From assembly GCA_902576785.1 (NCBI GenBank), contig CACGWC010000005.1, forward strand, positions 27,743-91,742: 64,000 bases of DNA. The letters are read 5' to 3'. A model generated the notes under the pieces. That model did no database searches. It saw nothing but the letters and a program-made list of their open reading frames with translations, and was not told the DNA's origin. A program made the translations under genes and the position numbers. Positions 62,893 through 64,000 of the stretch are shown piece after piece (the first letter of the stretch is position 1; every line of letters begins with the position of its first letter). The stretch comes from an uncultured Pelagibacteraceae bacterium. Lineage in GTDB: Bacteria > Pseudomonadota > Alphaproteobacteria > Pelagibacterales > Pelagibacteraceae.

Positions 62893-63798
62893 TCAAACAT
62901 ACACGTTTTCTGTAAAGCTACTTACAATATGTATTCTACCTTTTTCTACTTTTAATATTTTTTTATTTTTAGCATCTATTATAAATTCTTTTGAAACTTT
63001 ACTATTGTTCCTCTTAATTGTGTTTTCAATTTTAAATTTTTCTTTCCCAGTTATCTTAAAAAAATTATCATTTGCTCTATGAGTCATGTGTCCAGGGTGA
63101 TCTATAATTGGTTGTGAAAAAATCCACCAATACACCCTACAATAGCTCTTATCTAGCCATTTAAATTTTAAATTTTTTCTTACATTCGGTGAATAATTGA
63201 AAGTATAGTCTAATAATTGATCATCGGCTGCTTTGGGGTATTTAATTATATTTTCTAACCATTCATTTAAAAGATTCATAGACGATCTACTTTCTGAAAA
63301 ATATGCTACACCTCCACTAGAAAAGAGCTGCCTTTCTTTATTTGGATCATTTAAAAGTTTTACGTTTATACTATTTATATAATAAGTCCTCTCAATCTCA
63401 CCTCTTTCAGTATTTATTTTAAATTTTACTGGCAGGTATCCATCATTCTCTGAATCCTCTAGCCAGTTATATATAGCAAAATCAATATTTTTTTCTTTTA
63501 GTGAATAAAATAATTTTGGCTCTTTAACTATAACTAAATCACAATCTAAAAAAATAATTGGTATTTTAAATTGTTTTAGCATGTTTATTATTAACTTAGG
63601 CATACAATAGTTAATATCATTAGATCCTTTATTGCTTTTAGAATAATGAATTGTTGGAATTTCAAATATTTTATAATTCAGATTAAAATTATTAAGTGAA
63701 TTTATTAATCTGTCAGCCTTATCTTTGTAATTTTGGGTAAAAAAACTTACTATAAGAAAGTCTTCTCCTTCTAAGTTATTTTCTTTATAAAGTTTCAA
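62893..63798 (-). CDS. Putative glycosyltransferase (GT-A-like)
   Basis: The 301-residue protein resembles nucleotide-sugar-dependent GT-A enzymes: an N-terminal FLIVSFFTQNYKDKADRLI and a DxD-like motif FLDCDLVIVKEP near residue 100, then YFSESRSSMNLLNEWLENI and DDQLLDYTF. No membrane segment is seen. The start is TTG 63798, overlapping the tsaD TGA as TTGA; no better ATG gives the DxD domain its N-terminal strand. The sugar and acceptor are unknown. Confidence 0.65.
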   Translation of the reverse strand: MKLYKENNLEGEDFLIVSFFTQNYKDKADRLINSLNNFNLNYKIFEIPTIHYSKSNKGSNDINYCMPKLIINMLKQFKIPIIFLDCDLVIVKEPKLFYSLKEKNIDFAIYNWLEDSENDGYLPVKFKINTERGEIERTYYINSINVKLLNDPNKERQLFSSGGVAYFSESRSSMNLLNEWLENIIKYPKAADDQLLDYTFNYSPNVRKNLKFKWLDKSYCRVYWWIFSQPIIDHPGHMTHRANDNFFKITGKEKFKIENTIKRNNSKVSKEFIIDAKNKKILKVEKGRIHIVSSFTENVYV

Positions 63799-64000
63799 TA
63801 TAGTTCTACCCCAGCACCTTTTAAAAATTTTGCGTTTTTGTCTAAAGCTAATCTTGGATTTGCAATTAAATCTAAACTATCAAAATTTTTTTCCTTGTAT
63901 TTTTCTAGCCCTACCATTGCAATCATTGCTGCATTATCTCCACACAAACTTAGATCTGGAAATATTGGATTAAAATTATTCTCTTCGCTGACTTTTGATA
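63795..64000 (-). CDS. tsaD: tRNA threonylcarbamoyladenosine synthase TsaD (C-terminal part)
   Basis: TsaD transfers the threonylcarbamoyl group to A37 of ANN-decoding tRNAs. Only the last 67 codons are in the window, in frame from 63998. They contain LSLCGDNAAMIAMVGLEKY, matching the conserved CTDNAAMIA block near the enzyme's C-terminus, and end at TGA 63795-63797. Since it is read leftward, its 5' part lies beyond the window. The stop is fused with the start of the glycosyltransferase gene. Confidence 0.93.
   Translation of the reverse strand, partial: SKVSEENNFNPIFPDLSLCGDNAAMIAMVGLEKYKEKNFDSLDLIANPRLALDKNAKFLKGAGVELY

Noticed and set aside
1-64000. CRISPR arrays, insertion sequences, prophage, rRNA operons
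   Set aside because: Reading through the window showed no regular repeat-spacer pattern, transposase, integrase or ribosomal RNA sequence.

Overview
The window looks like a chromosome segment from a streamlined, low-GC marine alphaproteobacterium of the SAR11 clade (Candidatus Pelagibacter type). The reasons are very AT-rich DNA, near-zero spacing with many 1-26 bp gene overlaps, few Shine-Dalgarno sequences, typical alphaproteobacterial gene order (leuS-lptE-holA, parB-parA-rsmG-mnmG-mnmE, rho-hemJ-hemH-hemE, ppsR-maf-aroE-coaE-dnaQ-secB, hslUV-his) and dedicated TRAP and acetate uptake systems. This placement is inference from content; no database was searched. No stretch longer than 300 bases lacks a gene. 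The largest gaps are 31852-32132 (proposed replication origin) and 15590-15806 (porin leader).

Layout. 1-14.6 kb: the 3' part of malic enzyme maeB, envelope and repair genes (BON lipoprotein, rsmI, LpoA-like protein, rdgB), the chaperone set grpE-dnaK-dnaJ with an apparent sigma-32 promoter before dnaK, then dapB, nth, a 2OG-Fe(II) oxygenase, a PfkB-family kinase, a very small ArfA-like ribosome-rescue factor missed by the ORF track, an orphan winged-helix regulator, an L,D-transpeptidase, the PLP-homeostasis protein and a reduced ThiE-like protein. 14.6-20.4 kb: a major porin, a DUF3576 lipoprotein, leuS-lptE-holA. 20.3-32.1 kb: the leftward origin-flank cluster parAB, rsmG (with a perfect parS palindrome inside), mnmG, mnmE, rho and three heme genes, interrupted by one rightward TPR/O-GlcNAc-transferase gene. 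31.85-32.13 kb: an AT-rich gap with DnaA-box-like repeats between hemE and ppsR, the same neighbourhood as the Caulobacter origin; genes diverge from it. 32.1-43.4 kb: ppsR, maf, aroE, an SDR, coaE, dnaQ, secB, fxsA, a Tim44-like and an Smr protein, hslUV, and hisB-H-A-F-E with a tiny lipoprotein gene inside the his operon.

43.4-64 kb: a TRAP transporter (dctPQM), a type IV pilin-like gene, HIT and GNAT proteins, lolA-ftsK, a Ubi hydroxylase, a Lon-N-domain protein, a tRNA-Gly(GCC), phhB, purH, a heparinase II/III-like protein, rpe, and an acetate-type module (small subunit and main subunit of a Na+/solute symporter, then acetyl-CoA synthetase with a lysine-rich N-terminal tail). The window closes with an EVE protein, a glycosyltransferase-like protein and the 3' end of tsaD.

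The genes fit a heterotroph taking up small organic acids (TRAP, acetate symporter plus Acs, malic enzyme), with the core chromosome replication and partition machinery gathered around the origin. I saw no CRISPR array, insertion sequence, prophage or rRNA. The most interesting items are the origin/parS pair, the minimal ArfA, the sigma-32-type promoters (one implying a leaderless hslV), the odd Fe-S cysteine pattern in Nth and several very small genes.
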